From Gordonia zhenghanii (GTDB taxonomy: Bacteria > Actinomycetota > Actinomycetes > Mycobacteriales > Mycobacteriaceae): 52,378 bases of DNA. The stretch lies in contig NZ_JAKKOQ010000022.1 in the NCBI RefSeq assembly GCF_021738965.1, positions 1 to 52,378 of the forward strand, read 5' to 3'. Below are positions 32,708 through 41,565 of this stretch, piece after piece. Both the position numbers and the translations under genes were made by a program. The notes under the pieces are model-generated. The model worked only from the letters and a program-made list of their open reading frames with translations. It ran no database searches and had not been told where the DNA came from. Each line of letters begins with the position of its first letter. Positions within the stretch are counted from its first letter, which is position 1.

Positions 32708-33631
32708 ATGGCCACTGACGGACACACCGATTTCACGCGTTCTGAAACGTCGTTCACCTCCGGCGGTGTTCGGTGCGCAGCAACAGTGTTCCGGCCCACA
32801 ACAGCGGACGTAGCACCGCTCCCCGCAATCGTGATGGCGCACGGATTCGGCACACCCCGGGCCATGCGCCTGTACGCGTACGCGGAGCGGTTTGTAGCGG
32901 CAGGTTTCATCGTGTGCGTCTTCGACTACCGATACTTCGGGGACAGTGACGGCGAACCACGGCAGCTGTTGGACATACCGAAACAGCTCGCCGATTGGCG
33001 TAGTGCCGTCGACTTCACACGGACGCTCGATCGAGTCGACGAGAAGAGGATCGTCGGATGGGGCACGTCCTTCGCCGGTGGCCACGTACTCACACTCGCG
33101 GGCAACGGCCTCGAATTCGCTGCTGTCATCGCGCAAGTACCCCATGTTGACGGCATTGCCGCCGTCCGTGCAGTCGGACTCCGGCACGCGCTCCGGGTAG
33201 GCCCCGCGGCTATCAGCGACGGCATCCGAGCACTTCTTCGACGCCCGCCGCACTATATCGACAGTGTCGGCTTGCCCGGAACGCGTGCAGTGATGGTCTC
33301 ACCGGATGCGATTACCGGACGCGATCGGCTGTTGCGCGATTCAGGATTACGCGATGGCGACTACCCCGAGACTGTCGCCGCACGCATACTGCTGAAAATC
33401 TGGCGGTACTCTCCCGGACGAACTGTGGCAGCGATCGGATGCCCCACATTGGTCCAAATCATGTCCGAGGATGCAGTGACTCCAGCCGCAGTTGCACAAC
33501 GCGCGGCAGAGAAGATACGCAATGCCACGATCCGTTTCTACCCCGGTGGTCATTTCGATCCGTATGTCGACCCGCTGTTCTCAACAGTAGTGGCCGACCA
33601 ACTCGATTTCCTTGACGAGAACGTGCGGTGA
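32708..33631 (+). CDS. Alpha/beta hydrolase (dienelactone-hydrolase/acetyl-esterase type)
   Basis: 307 residues from ATG 32708. The oxyanion motif is AHGFG, the nucleophile motif GTSFAG (Ser in GWGTSFAGG), a late Asp at SEDAVTP and the His in PGGHFDPY; together a normal triad. The family includes esterases and polyketide thioesterases acting on varied substrates. Its regulation by the adjacent TetR looks likely from the double operator. Confidence 0.85.
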   Translation: MATDGHTDFTRSETSFTSGGVRCAATVFRPTTADVAPLPAIVMAHGFGTPRAMRLYAYAERFVAAGFIVCVFDYRYFGDSDGEPRQLLDIPKQLADWRSAVDFTRTLDRVDEKRIVGWGTSFAGGHVLTLAGNGLEFAAVIAQVPHVDGIAAVRAVGLRHALRVGPAAISDGIRALLRRPPHYIDSVGLPGTRAVMVSPDAITGRDRLLRDSGLRDGDYPETVAARILLKIWRYSPGRTVAAIGCPTLVQIMSEDAVTPAAVAQRAAEKIRNATIRFYPGGHFDPYVDPLFSTVVADQLDFLDENVR

Positions 33632-33675
33632 CGCGGCAGGCAGCCCACCGCACACCTCCACGCGGCCGCGACGTT

Positions 33676-33782
33676 CGAATCGCCGTCCGCGCCGCCTCGC
33701 TGGCCGCCGACTTCACAGCGCGCTAGCCCCGCACAGCCACGGAGACCGACACCATTCCCCGACACTCGGAGACTGGACGGCA
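33676..33782 (+). repeat. Decayed array repeat H (left flank only)
   Basis: GAATCGCCGTCCGC, GCCGACTTCACAGCGCGC, GACACCATTCCCCGACACTC and GAGACTGGACG follow the order of the left flank of copies C and D. The core and right part are missing. It is the last recognisable repeat and marks the right edge of the array. The 33632-33975 gap holds nothing else. Confidence 0.6.
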
Positions 33783-33975
33783 GCGGCACTTCGCCGCGCT
33801 CGATATCCGAACGAGTTCTGGGACGCCAGACAAAAACTACGCGCGTCCGGACCTCGACCGTCAGTTGCAAACGCTGTCGTCCGACCGAATGACGCCATCG
33901 GCTAACAGCGACTGCGGACCGCTCGATAGCCCTCGTAGGGAGAGAAAAGGATCCACCCATACGAAAGGCGACGCA

Positions 33976-34353
33976 ATGAAACGAATTCAGAGAATCGTAA
34001 GCGGTATGGCCGTAAGTGGTATCGCGGCATTTGGCATGGCCGGTGCCGTAGCCGGACCAGCCTCGGCGAATGTGCACGGCGGGACGTACGTTTACACCGC
34101 TACCTGTTTCGGCGTGGTGAACTCGACGACGGCGACCGTGCATGGCAATCAGTTCATTTACACCCCGCCGGAAGGTGGCCCGGCCACGAGCAGCACCATC
34201 CGTCAGACGCGGCAGGGCGGTGTTATTGAATCACCCGGAAACGGTCATATTGATCTCACCAGGGCAGCGCATGGTAGTTATACCGGCGCGGCGTTTAACG
34301 CTGTCGGATTCAAGCTGTGCGACGTCACCCTGGTGCCCAAACGCGGCCGCTAA
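33976..34353 (+). CDS. Small secreted protein of unknown function
   Basis: 125 residues from ATG 33976. A Sec signal peptide (MKRIQRIVSGMAVSGIAAFG, cleavage near GPASA-N) is followed by a small beta-rich domain with two Cys. It resembles the protein at 37199 in outline (signal, G-TY-T near the start, G-YTG-A/YSGPA, and a VP/TP-R end). Function unknown. Confidence 0.72.
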   Translation: MKRIQRIVSGMAVSGIAAFGMAGAVAGPASANVHGGTYVYTATCFGVVNSTTATVHGNQFIYTPPEGGPATSSTIRQTRQGGVIESPGNGHIDLTRAAHGSYTGAAFNAVGFKLCDVTLVPKRGR

Positions 34354-34429
34354 ACGACCGCCGTTGGTATCCCGCTCACAGCGGCACGTTTGCCGTGCTT
34401 TGCGATCGTGATGGCTACCTCGAGCGCAA

Positions 34430-35068
34430 TCAGCCGCGCGGCCTCGTCAGCCCCGTCAGCACCCCGAGAACTGCGGCGTGGCGAATCTCGTCTGGCCGTT
34501 CGTAAGTGACTCTCTGGATGGCGGTGCCGACGTGCGCGGCAATCACTGCGTGAGTGAACGTCTCCTCGCCGACAGTCACTTCGCGACCAGCGCGAGAGTC
34601 CGCCTCCAACAGGCTGGGCTGCAACGCCGTTCGGAGTTGATCGGCATGCTCGCGCAGATGCTCGGCGACGCTTTCGTTGCGATGCGCTCGGCCGAGGAAG
34701 ATCGCACGGATCGCGAACCACGTCTCGTCGACCGGCAGCGCGGCGAGGACTCCCTTCACGCTGCCTTCCAACGTCTCCCCCGAGCCTTCGCGGCTCGCCC
34801 GTGCGAGTGCCTCTTCCATGCGGCCAGCGACCTCGACACTGCGATCCTGGTAGAGCGCGAAGAACAGGTCATCGACGGTGTTGAAGTTCGAGTAGAACGC
34901 TCCGCGCGTGAAGCCTGCACGAGTACAGATCGCTCCGACGCTGACGTTGGTGGTTCCCGTCTCTTCGAACACAGCGGTCGCCGCGGAAATCAGCTGAGCC
35001 CGGGTCGTCGTGCGGCGTCGGGCCGGACGGCTCGGAGGACCCGCTGCCGAAGCTGAAGCCGCCATCAC
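34430..35068 (-). CDS. TetR-family transcriptional regulator
   Basis: 212 residues. The HTH reads TNVSVGAICTRAGFTRGAFYSNFNTVDDLF (about 39-68). It overlaps the end of the acetoacetate decarboxylase remnant by 4 bases, so the two were once cotranscribed. The target is unknown. Confidence 0.88.
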   Translation of the reverse strand: MMAASASAAGPPSRPARRRTTTRAQLISAATAVFEETGTTNVSVGAICTRAGFTRGAFYSNFNTVDDLFFALYQDRSVEVAGRMEEALARASREGSGETLEGSVKGVLAALPVDETWFAIRAIFLGRAHRNESVAEHLREHADQLRTALQPSLLEADSRAGREVTVGEETFTHAVIAAHVGTAIQRVTYERPDEIRHAAVLGVLTGLTRPRG

Positions 35069-35760
35069 TGGGTCCTGGAGCCTGCGGCGGCGCGCGACGC
35101 GGATGCATCGACTCTCTCATCGGCGAGGTAGTCGAAGACCGGCGGGACCGGCGCCAAGGTCAAGTCGGTGACGATGTGAGAAGCCGAGACGACTTCGAGA
35201 ACCGGAAGGTCGGCCATGGGCGCCATCACGTGCTCGAGCAGCTGAAGCCTCGCTGGACCGGTCCACGCCTCTTTCACCGTGACGTCGGTGATCTCGGTTC
35301 GGACCAAGTGCGAGCGGAGGAGTTCGACGGTGAAAACGTCGGGCACGATCTTCACCATGAACGTAGGCCCTTCCACTTGTAAGGCATCGTTGCAGTCGCC
35401 ACACGTTCCGCTCCCCTGTCGAGCGTCCCGACCAGAGCACCCGTGTCGACCGCCAACCCCGGCGTTCCGACGACCTTCGGAAATGCGCTGAGCTCGCGCC
35501 CCGCGGCGGTCGCGGCGAAGTTGTCGAGGTACATCGCGCGAAGGTACTCACCGTGCTCGCCGTCCAGCTCCACCGCGATCGCCTGACCCGACTCGGTGTA
35601 CGGACCGAATCCGTCCACCTCGCCCATCTTCATCACCTCGAACCGCACGAGCGGGTCGTCGATGGTCAGAGGTTCCGGAACGACCGCACGCAGCGCGTCC
35701 GGATCTGTGCGATAGGCGACTGGGTCTGCCTCTCGTCCGTCCTGGTGACCCGTCCTTCTC
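35065..35760 (-). pseudogene. Acetoacetate decarboxylase, frameshifted and internally deleted
   Basis: The upstream frame (35352 upwards) encodes PVAYRTDPDALRAVVPEPL, FGPYTESGQ and FPKVVGTPGL up to TATMPYKWKG. The other frame resumes at PTFMVKIVPDVF and continues TVKEAWTGPARLQL and LPVLEVVSASHIVTDLTL. About 10 family residues are missing at the frame change near 35365, and about 30 at the N-terminus. The shared family normally decarboxylates beta-keto acids with a Schiff-base Lys. The frameshift could be a sequencing error, but the missing residues argue for real decay. Confidence 0.75.
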
Positions 35761-35814
35761 CCCCGGCATCCGATCCGGAGCGACGAACGTCCCTGCGGCG
35801 TAAGGTCCGCGACT

Positions 35815-37179
35815 ATGAGCACTGTCGAATACGACCTCCTCGTCATCGGATTCGGTAAGGCCGGAAAGACCATCGCCATGACGCGCGCCAAAGCCGGTGA
35901 CCGCGTCGCCCTGGTCGAGCGATCACGGGATATGTACGGCGGTACCTGTATCAACATTGGCTGCGTGCCGACGAAGACACTGCTGACCGACGCTCACCTT
36001 CACGCAGCAGCGTCATCCGGAGCCGACGACGGGACGGCCCTGTCCAGCGCACAGAATCGGCGCGACACTCTCATCGCCAAGCTCAACTCGGTCAACAAGA
36101 AGCTGGCCGACGACGCCGGAGTCACAGTCATCGACGGCGACGCCGAGTTCGTCGCGCCGCACACCATTCGCGTCACGGGCGGCTCCGACGAACTCACCGT
36201 CACCGCGACCACCGTCGTCATCAACACCGGATCGACTCCAGTCCGACCCGACCTGCCCGGCGTCGACGGGCCGCGCATCCTCGATTCAACCCGAATCCAG
36301 CACGTGCCGGGCCATCCCGAACGGCTAGCCGTCGTCGGCGCAGGTCCTATCGGCCTCGAGTTCGCCACGATGTTCGCGCAGTTCGGCACGTCGGTCACCG
36401 TGCTCGACCACTCCGACGTCTTCCTCAAGCGATTCGACCGTGACGTCGCGGAGGCGGTGCACTCCGACCTCGAGAAGCTCGGTGTCACAATCCTTTCCGG
36501 CGTCGACGTTACCGGCTTCACCTCGCACGACGACGGTGTCGACGTTTCCTACACCGGCGGCGACCTGCAGGCCGACTATATCCTGCTCGCCACCGGTAGA
36601 CGCCCCGCGACCGACGGTCTCGCCCCCGATGCCGCGGGGATCACGACCACTGACCGGGGAGCAGTGAGGGTCGACGAGCATCTGCGCACCAGCGCGGAGG
36701 GCGTGTACGCCGCGGGCGACGTAACCGGCGGACCGCAGTTCACCTATGTCTCGTACGACGATCACCGCGTGATCCTGTCGGACCGCTGGGGCGACGGGTC
36801 GCGGACCACCGCGGGACGGTTGATCCCGAGCACGACGTTCCTCACGCCGCCGCTGTCGCAGGCAGGAATGAGCGAAGAGCAGGCGCGCGAGGACACCGAA
36901 GGACGTGGGCATCGCCTCGACATGCGAGTCAAGAACATCGCCGACATTCCGATCATGCCGCGGCCGAAGATCCTCGGCGAGCCGCAGGGAATCGCAAAGT
37001 TCCTTCTCGACGTCGAATCCGACCGGATCCTCGGGTGCACGCTCTACTGTGTCGATTCGCAGGAGCTGATCAATCTCGTGGCCGTCGCAATGAGCAACTC
37101 GATTCCGGCGTCCACACTCGGCTCGATGATCTACACCCACCCGAGCAGCTCAGAGGTCTTCAACGCCCTGCTCGGTTAG
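35815..37179 (+). CDS. rclA: RclA-like pyridine nucleotide-disulfide oxidoreductase
   Basis: 454 residues. The N-terminal FAD motif is VIGFGKAGKT, the GFGKAGKT form typical of E. coli RclA. The redox-active disulfide is GGTCINIGCVPTK (Cys-x4-Cys, about residues 44-49), the NAD motif VVGAGPIGLE, and the second FAD motif GVYAAGDVTGG. The C-terminal dimerisation domain is complete (YTHPSSSEVFNAL). RclA family members are induced by reactive chlorine and reduce metals such as copper using NAD(P)H. Mercuric reductase is a less likely alternative because the C-terminal Cys pair is absent. Confidence 0.82.
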   Translation: MSTVEYDLLVIGFGKAGKTIAMTRAKAGDRVALVERSRDMYGGTCINIGCVPTKTLLTDAHLHAAASSGADDGTALSSAQNRRDTLIAKLNSVNKKLADDAGVTVIDGDAEFVAPHTIRVTGGSDELTVTATTVVINTGSTPVRPDLPGVDGPRILDSTRIQHVPGHPERLAVVGAGPIGLEFATMFAQFGTSVTVLDHSDVFLKRFDRDVAEAVHSDLEKLGVTILSGVDVTGFTSHDDGVDVSYTGGDLQADYILLATGRRPATDGLAPDAAGITTTDRGAVRVDEHLRTSAEGVYAAGDVTGGPQFTYVSYDDHRVILSDRWGDGSRTTAGRLIPSTTFLTPPLSQAGMSEEQAREDTEGRGHRLDMRVKNIADIPIMPRPKILGEPQGIAKFLLDVESDRILGCTLYCVDSQELINLVAVAMSNSIPASTLGSMIYTHPSSSEVFNALLG

Positions 37180-37198
37180 CGGCGCCGGAAGAAGCTCG

Positions 37199-37555
37199 TC
37201 AGCGGCGCGGTGTCAGCTTGAAGCTACCGATCCGAGTCCCGCCGAAGTACGCCGGACCGCTGTATCCGCCGTGTCCGTCCCTGTTCATGAAGACGCGGTG
37301 GCCAGGGAAGAAGTCGACGTAACCGCCCGTGGACGTCGGATGAATACGGTAGCGCCCGATGAGAACCAGTTCGTTTCCTTCCACGTGGCCGGTGCGCTGC
37401 AGCAACACAGCACCCGACGACAGCGTGGTGGAGGTGTAAGTACCCGGTTTGACGTCGGCAGAGGCTTGGCCAACCGCACCGAACGCGACGACGGCACCGA
37501 CGACGACGGCGACCGAAGCCGTCCGGACAATGGATGAACGAGCGTGAATCTGCAT
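37199..37555 (-). CDS. Small secreted protein of unknown function
   Basis: 118 residues. The signal peptide (VRTASVAVVVGAVVAFGAVG, cleavage near QASA-D) precedes a compact domain with GTYTSTTL, GYVDFFPGH and GSFKLTPRR. It resembles the protein at 33976, and the two flank the TetR-decarboxylase-RclA group. Function unknown. Confidence 0.72.
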   Translation of the reverse strand: MQIHARSSIVRTASVAVVVGAVVAFGAVGQASADVKPGTYTSTTLSSGAVLLQRTGHVEGNELVLIGRYRIHPTSTGGYVDFFPGHRVFMNRDGHGGYSGPAYFGGTRIGSFKLTPRR

Positions 37556-37603
37556 TGTCGTTTCCTGACAGCTAGGGGCCTACAACGGTACGCCTAAATG
37601 TGA

Positions 37604-37957
37604 TCAGCAGCAGGTATCGAGAACTACTCGCATAGCCTCGAGATTCTCCGGCTCAGCCCGGTAGAAGACATTCACCCCGCGACGTTCCGACGCGACCAGT
37701 CCCGCATTGCGGAGCTGGTTCAAATGGTGTGATGCGGTGCCGCCGGACACCCCAACAGCGCACGCCAAGTCGCTGGCAGCCACCTCCCCCGGCCTCGCGC
37801 CCATCAGCATCGACATCAATTGGAGGCGAACGGGATCGGCCAATGCCTTGAGACGCAACGCCAGCGCGACGGCGTCCTCACTCGTCATCGACCCAGCCGC
37901 CAACGGCGCGCAGCAGATCGGTGCACTGATGTCGACCACAGGCAGTGTCTTCGGCAT
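37604..37957 (-). CDS. arsR: ArsR-family arsenite-responsive repressor
   Basis: 117 residues from ATG 37957. A winged HTH is seen in LKALADPVRLQLMSML and VSGGTASHHLNQLRNAGLV. Cys pairs near both ends (PICCAPL and DTCC) are the likely As(III) ligands, the arrangement of actinobacterial ArsR. It is divergent from the arsI-acr3-arsC operon, with palindromic sites between them. Confidence 0.92.
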   Translation of the reverse strand: MPKTLPVVDISAPICCAPLAAGSMTSEDAVALALRLKALADPVRLQLMSMLMGARPGEVAASDLACAVGVSGGTASHHLNQLRNAGLVASERRGVNVFYRAEPENLEAMRVVLDTCC

Positions 37958-37975
37958 GCGACCACTGTAACTAAC

Positions 37976-38036
37976 CTTTGACATTTATCAAAGTATGAAT
38001 TAGAACGGAGCACGTCAGATTTCGATATTCATCAAA
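37976..38036. promoter_or_regulatory. ArsR operator region
   Basis: CTTTGACATTTATCAAAG (37976-37993) is an inverted repeat with 6-bp arms. A second related half-site, ATTCATCAAA, lies at 38027-38036 just before arsI. Position between the divergent genes supports ArsR binding. Confidence 0.65.
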
Positions 38037-38050
38037 CTCACGGAGACCCC

Positions 38051-38509
38051 ATGTCGCGCATGCAACTCGCTCTCAACGTCGACGATCTCGACGCGTCCAT
38101 CGAATTCTACAGCCGCCTGTTCGACACGACCCCGGCCAAAGTGAAACCCGGGTACGCCAATTTCGCGATCACCGAACCGTCGTTGAAACTGGTTCTGCTG
38201 GAGAACCCCGGCCAGGGCGGCAGTATCAACCACCTCGGCGTCGAAGTGGACTCCAGCGAAGCCGTGCACAGCGAAATCGCACGACTGACTGACGGCGGAC
38301 TGTTCACCGAGGAGCAGATCGCCACCACATGTTGTTTCGCCACCCAGGACAAGGTCTGGGTCGAAGCACCCGACGGCGAGCGCTGGGAGGTCTACACCGT
38401 GTTGGCCGACTCGGACACCTTCGGCGAGACCCCGTCTGCTCTGACCGGCCCGTCCGACGATGCACCGGCCACGAACGCTCCCTGCTGCACACCCGCCGCG
38501 ACGAACTGA
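38051..38509 (+). CDS. arsI: ArsI/CadI-family metalloenzyme (VOC fold)
   Basis: 152 residues. The VOC fold begins MSRMQLALNVDDLDASIEFYSRLF. HLGVEV carries a metal-ligand His and ERWEVY a ligand Glu; TTCCFATQDK holds the vicinal Cys pair of C-As lyases. ArsI cleaves the C-As bond of methylarsenite using Fe(II) and O2; CadI is the cadmium-induced relative. The tail ends in another Cys pair (APCCTP). First gene of the arsenic operon, 30 bp before acr3. Confidence 0.87.
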   Translation: MSRMQLALNVDDLDASIEFYSRLFDTTPAKVKPGYANFAITEPSLKLVLLENPGQGGSINHLGVEVDSSEAVHSEIARLTDGGLFTEEQIATTCCFATQDKVWVEAPDGERWEVYTVLADSDTFGETPSALTGPSDDAPATNAPCCTPAATN

Positions 38510-38539
38510 CCCCGTTTCGGCTCGACGAGAAGAATCCGC

Positions 38540-39628
38540 ATGAGTGCACCCACAGACGACAAGGTCGTCGCCAGACTCTCCACACTCGACCGGTTCCTGC
38601 CGGTGTGGATCGGCGTGGCGATGGTCGCCGGACTGCTCGTTGGGCGCGTGATCCCCGGTGTGGACACAGCAATCGAGAAGGTCCAGGTCGACGGCGTCTC
38701 GCTGCCCATCGCTCTCGGTCTGCTCATCATGATGTACCCGGTCCTGGCAAAAGTCCGCTACGACCGTCTCGACACCGTCACCGGCGACCGCAAGCTCCTC
38801 GTCGGCTCACTCGTCCTCAACTGGGTCCTCGGTCCCGCGCTCATGTTCGCCCTCGCGTGGCTCCTGCTGCCCGACCTGCCCGAGTATCGGACCGGTCTGA
38901 TCATCGTCGGCCTCGCGCGTTGCATCGCGATGGTCATCATCTGGAACGACCTCGCATGCGGGGACCGCGAAGCCGCCGCCGTCCTCGTCGCGATCAACTC
39001 CGTGTTCCAAGTGATCATGTTCGCCGTCCTCGGATGGTTCTACCTGTCGGTCCTGCCCGGTTGGCTAGGACTGGAGCAGACGACGATCGACGCCTCCCCC
39101 TGGCAGATCGCCAAATCCGTGCTGATCTTCCTCGGCGTCCCACTCTTCGCCGGCTATCTGTCCCGCCGCATCGGCGAGCGCACCAAGGGTCGCGACTGGT
39201 ACGAGACATCGTTCCTGCCGAAGATCGGCCCGTGGGCCCTCTATGGGCTCCTGTTCACGATCGTCGTTCTCTTTGCGCTGCAAGGCGAACAGATCACCTC
39301 GCGGCCGTGGGACGTGGCTCGCATCGCACTGCCCCTGCTCGCCTACTTCGCCGTCATGTGGGGCGGCGGATACCTTCTCGGCGCCGCGATGCGACTCGGT
39401 TATGCCCGGACCACGACGCTCGCGTTCACCGCTGCGGGCAACAACTTCGAACTCGCGATCGCCGTCGCGATCGGCACCTACGGCGCAACCTCCGGTCAGG
39501 CACTCGCCGGAGTCGTCGGTCCCCTCATCGAAGTCCCGGTGCTCGTCGGCCTCGTCTACGTGTCCCTCGCACTTCGAAAGCGCTTCTCGCACAACATCAC
39601 CGCCCCGATAGGAAGCGACCTGACATGA
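38540..39628 (+). CDS. acr3: Acr3-type arsenite efflux permease
   Basis: 362 residues, about 10 membrane helices. Family signatures are GLARCIAMVIIWNDLACGD, containing the essential Cys, and FTAAGNNFELAIAVAIGTYG. It exports As(OH)3 using the proton gradient. Its stop overlaps the arsC ATG (ATGA), so the two are translationally coupled. Confidence 0.95.
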   Translation: MSAPTDDKVVARLSTLDRFLPVWIGVAMVAGLLVGRVIPGVDTAIEKVQVDGVSLPIALGLLIMMYPVLAKVRYDRLDTVTGDRKLLVGSLVLNWVLGPALMFALAWLLLPDLPEYRTGLIIVGLARCIAMVIIWNDLACGDREAAAVLVAINSVFQVIMFAVLGWFYLSVLPGWLGLEQTTIDASPWQIAKSVLIFLGVPLFAGYLSRRIGERTKGRDWYETSFLPKIGPWALYGLLFTIVVLFALQGEQITSRPWDVARIALPLLAYFAVMWGGGYLLGAAMRLGYARTTTLAFTAAGNNFELAIAVAIGTYGATSGQALAGVVGPLIEVPVLVGLVYVSLALRKRFSHNITAPIGSDLT

Positions 39629-40086
39629 CCTACTCCCCCGGCCACAGCCGTCCCGCCGTCCTCTTCGTCTGCGTGAAGAACGGCGGCAAGTCCCAGATGG
39701 CAGCCGGGCTGATGGCCCAACTCGCCGGGGATGACGTCGAAGTGCACTCCGCCGGAACCCGTCCAGGACAGGCGGTCAACGCGTTGTCGGCCGAATCGTT
39801 GTGCGAGGTCGGCGTCGACATCAGTCGCGAAGTCCCCAAGGCCATCGACCCCGCTGTCCTCGACCGCGTCGATCTGGTCGTCACGCTGGGACGCGAAGCC
39901 GTCGTCGACGTATCGGGGGTCCGGGTCGTGAATTGGGACACCGACGAGCCTTCCGAACGTGGCATCGACGGAATCGAACGCATGCGCCTGGTCCGCGATG
40001 ACATCGCTGCCCGTGTGCATCACCTCCTCGCCGAACTGACCAGGTCCGCCTCGGCCGAATCAACGCACGACTCCCCGAGACGCTGA
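39625..40086 (+). CDS. arsC: Arsenate reductase, low-molecular-weight phosphatase fold
   Basis: 153 residues. The P-loop is FVCVKNGGKSQMA with the nucleophile Cys in VCVKNGGKS; WDTDEPSE is the acid loop. Actinobacterial enzymes of this type couple to mycothiol and mycoredoxin to reduce As(V) to As(III), which Acr3 exports. Last gene of the arsI-acr3-arsC operon. Confidence 0.92.
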   Translation: MTYSPGHSRPAVLFVCVKNGGKSQMAAGLMAQLAGDDVEVHSAGTRPGQAVNALSAESLCEVGVDISREVPKAIDPAVLDRVDLVVTLGREAVVDVSGVRVVNWDTDEPSERGIDGIERMRLVRDDIAARVHHLLAELTRSASAESTHDSPRR

Positions 40087-40172
40087 CGCCACGCTGGTGC
40101 CGGGCGGCACGCTGTGCACCGCTTGCTAAAATGCCCAGGTAGGCACCCCTGCCACGTGAATGAGGACGACGA

Positions 40173-40571
40173 ATGAGCACTGACAGCCCGGAGCGGACTC
40201 GCCCGAACGCGATCGAGTACGTCCTGTACTGCTACGGGAAGCGTCTCCCGGATTCGATGAGGGCATGGGTCCGAAACGACTTGGCCGGCCCCGGCGCGGT
40301 GCGCCGAACCGTCGTTCGCTGGTCCGCGCTGTGCGTGTTGATTCTGATCCCGATGCTCTTCATCCCGACCACGCTCCTCGTGCACGCGAGCATGACGCTG
40401 CCGATCCTCATCCCGTTCGTCTACTTTTCCTTCGCACTGAACACCGTCTGGCGACGCCACCGCCTCGACCAGCACGGGCTGGACCCGGATATCGCCGACG
40501 AACGTAAACGCGAGCGCGAGGCACCCCTCCGCCGCACCTACGAAGAGAAGTACGGGCCGCGCAGCCGCTAG
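40173..40571 (+). CDS. DUF5313-family small membrane protein
   Basis: 132 residues. The N-terminal NAIEYVLYCYGKRLPDSMRAWV is the family hallmark; two hydrophobic helices follow (CVLILIPMLFIPTTLLV and LPILIPFVYFSFAL), then a charged tail (ERKREREAPLRRTYEEKYG). The family is common in mycolic-acid actinobacteria and has no known function. Confidence 0.82.
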   Translation: MSTDSPERTRPNAIEYVLYCYGKRLPDSMRAWVRNDLAGPGAVRRTVVRWSALCVLILIPMLFIPTTLLVHASMTLPILIPFVYFSFALNTVWRRHRLDQHGLDPDIADERKREREAPLRRTYEEKYGPRSR

Positions 40572-40594
40572 GCCGGCAGTTCAGTTCCGTACGG

Positions 40595-41515
40595 TCAGAC
40601 CCCGTCCAGTTCGAACGGGACTTCCTGGTAGACGCAGTAGTTGAGCCAGTTGGCGTACAACAGGTGCCCGTGGCCGCGCCAGCGGTTGAGGGGAACAGCG
40701 GCGGGATCATCGTCCGGGAAGTAGTGGGCCGGGACCGGAACCGACATTCCTTGCTCGCTGTCGCGGCGATACTCGCGCGCCAACGTGTCTGCGTCGTATT
40801 CGGGATGGCCCGTCACGAAGATCTGGCGACCGTCTGCAGTTCCGGCCAAGAAGACTCCAGCCTCGTCGCTGACCGCCAGCACGTCGACCTCCCCGGTCGC
40901 GGCGATCGCCGAGGCGTGAACATCGGTGTGCCGCGAGTGCGGCGCCAGGAACTCCTCGTCGAAACCGGTGATGATCGGCGACTCGGCACCGGTGAGACGA
41001 TGAGTGAACACGCCCGAGATCTTCTGCGGCACTTCGTATTTACCGACGCCGTAGTGGTGATAAAGCGCGGCTTGCGCACCCCAGCACACGTGCAGAGTCG
41101 ACTGCACGTTGGTGCGGGTCCAGTCCAAGATTCGTGCCATCTCCGGCCAGTAGTCGACATCCTCGAAGTCGAGCTTCTCGATCGGAGCCCCGGTGATGAT
41201 CAGACCGTCGAAGTGCTGTTCCGCGACATCGTCGAAGGTCGAGTAGAACGATTCGAGGTGCTCGGCCGAGGTGGTCTGCGAGACGTGACTCGCCGTGTGC
41301 AGCAAGGTGATCTCGATCTGCAGCGGCGTGTTGCTGAGCAGCCGTAGCAACTGCGTCTCGGTGGTTACCTTCAGTGGCATTAGGTTCAGGACGGCAATCC
41401 GCATCGGGCGGATGTCTTGATGCCACGCACGTTCGTCGGACATGACGAAGATCTTCTCCGCCTCCAGGATCGCTCGGGCGGGGAGGTCGTGCGGCACGTT
41501 TACAGGCATCGGCAT
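40595..41515 (-). CDS. metA: Homoserine O-succinyl/acetyltransferase (MetA)
   Basis: 306 residues, full length. The nucleophile Cys is in LHVCWGAQAALYHHYG, and the catalytic His-Glu in GHPEYDADTLAREY; RPMRIAVLNLMPLK is the family start. It activates homoserine at the first step of methionine synthesis. MetA-fold enzymes may use succinyl- or acetyl-CoA; the choice was not resolved from the sequence. It is convergent with the DUF5313 gene. Confidence 0.93.
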   Translation of the reverse strand: MPMPVNVPHDLPARAILEAEKIFVMSDERAWHQDIRPMRIAVLNLMPLKVTTETQLLRLLSNTPLQIEITLLHTASHVSQTTSAEHLESFYSTFDDVAEQHFDGLIITGAPIEKLDFEDVDYWPEMARILDWTRTNVQSTLHVCWGAQAALYHHYGVGKYEVPQKISGVFTHRLTGAESPIITGFDEEFLAPHSRHTDVHASAIAATGEVDVLAVSDEAGVFLAGTADGRQIFVTGHPEYDADTLAREYRRDSEQGMSVPVPAHYFPDDDPAAVPLNRWRGHGHLLYANWLNYCVYQEVPFELDGV

Positions 41516-41565
41516 CCAGTGTAGTTCGGCGACGTCGAGTACTCCTGCTATGCGCCGGTTTTCGG

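Noticed and set aside
18424..33782. Repeat series as a CRISPR array
   Set aside because: Repeats are 150-240 bp, spaced by 0.9-5.5 kb with coding DNA between; there are no cas genes.
38329..40086. 585-codon frame covering acr3 and arsC
   Set aside because: Only its last 153 codons, from ATG 39625, are the real arsC; the rest is an out-of-frame reading of acr3.
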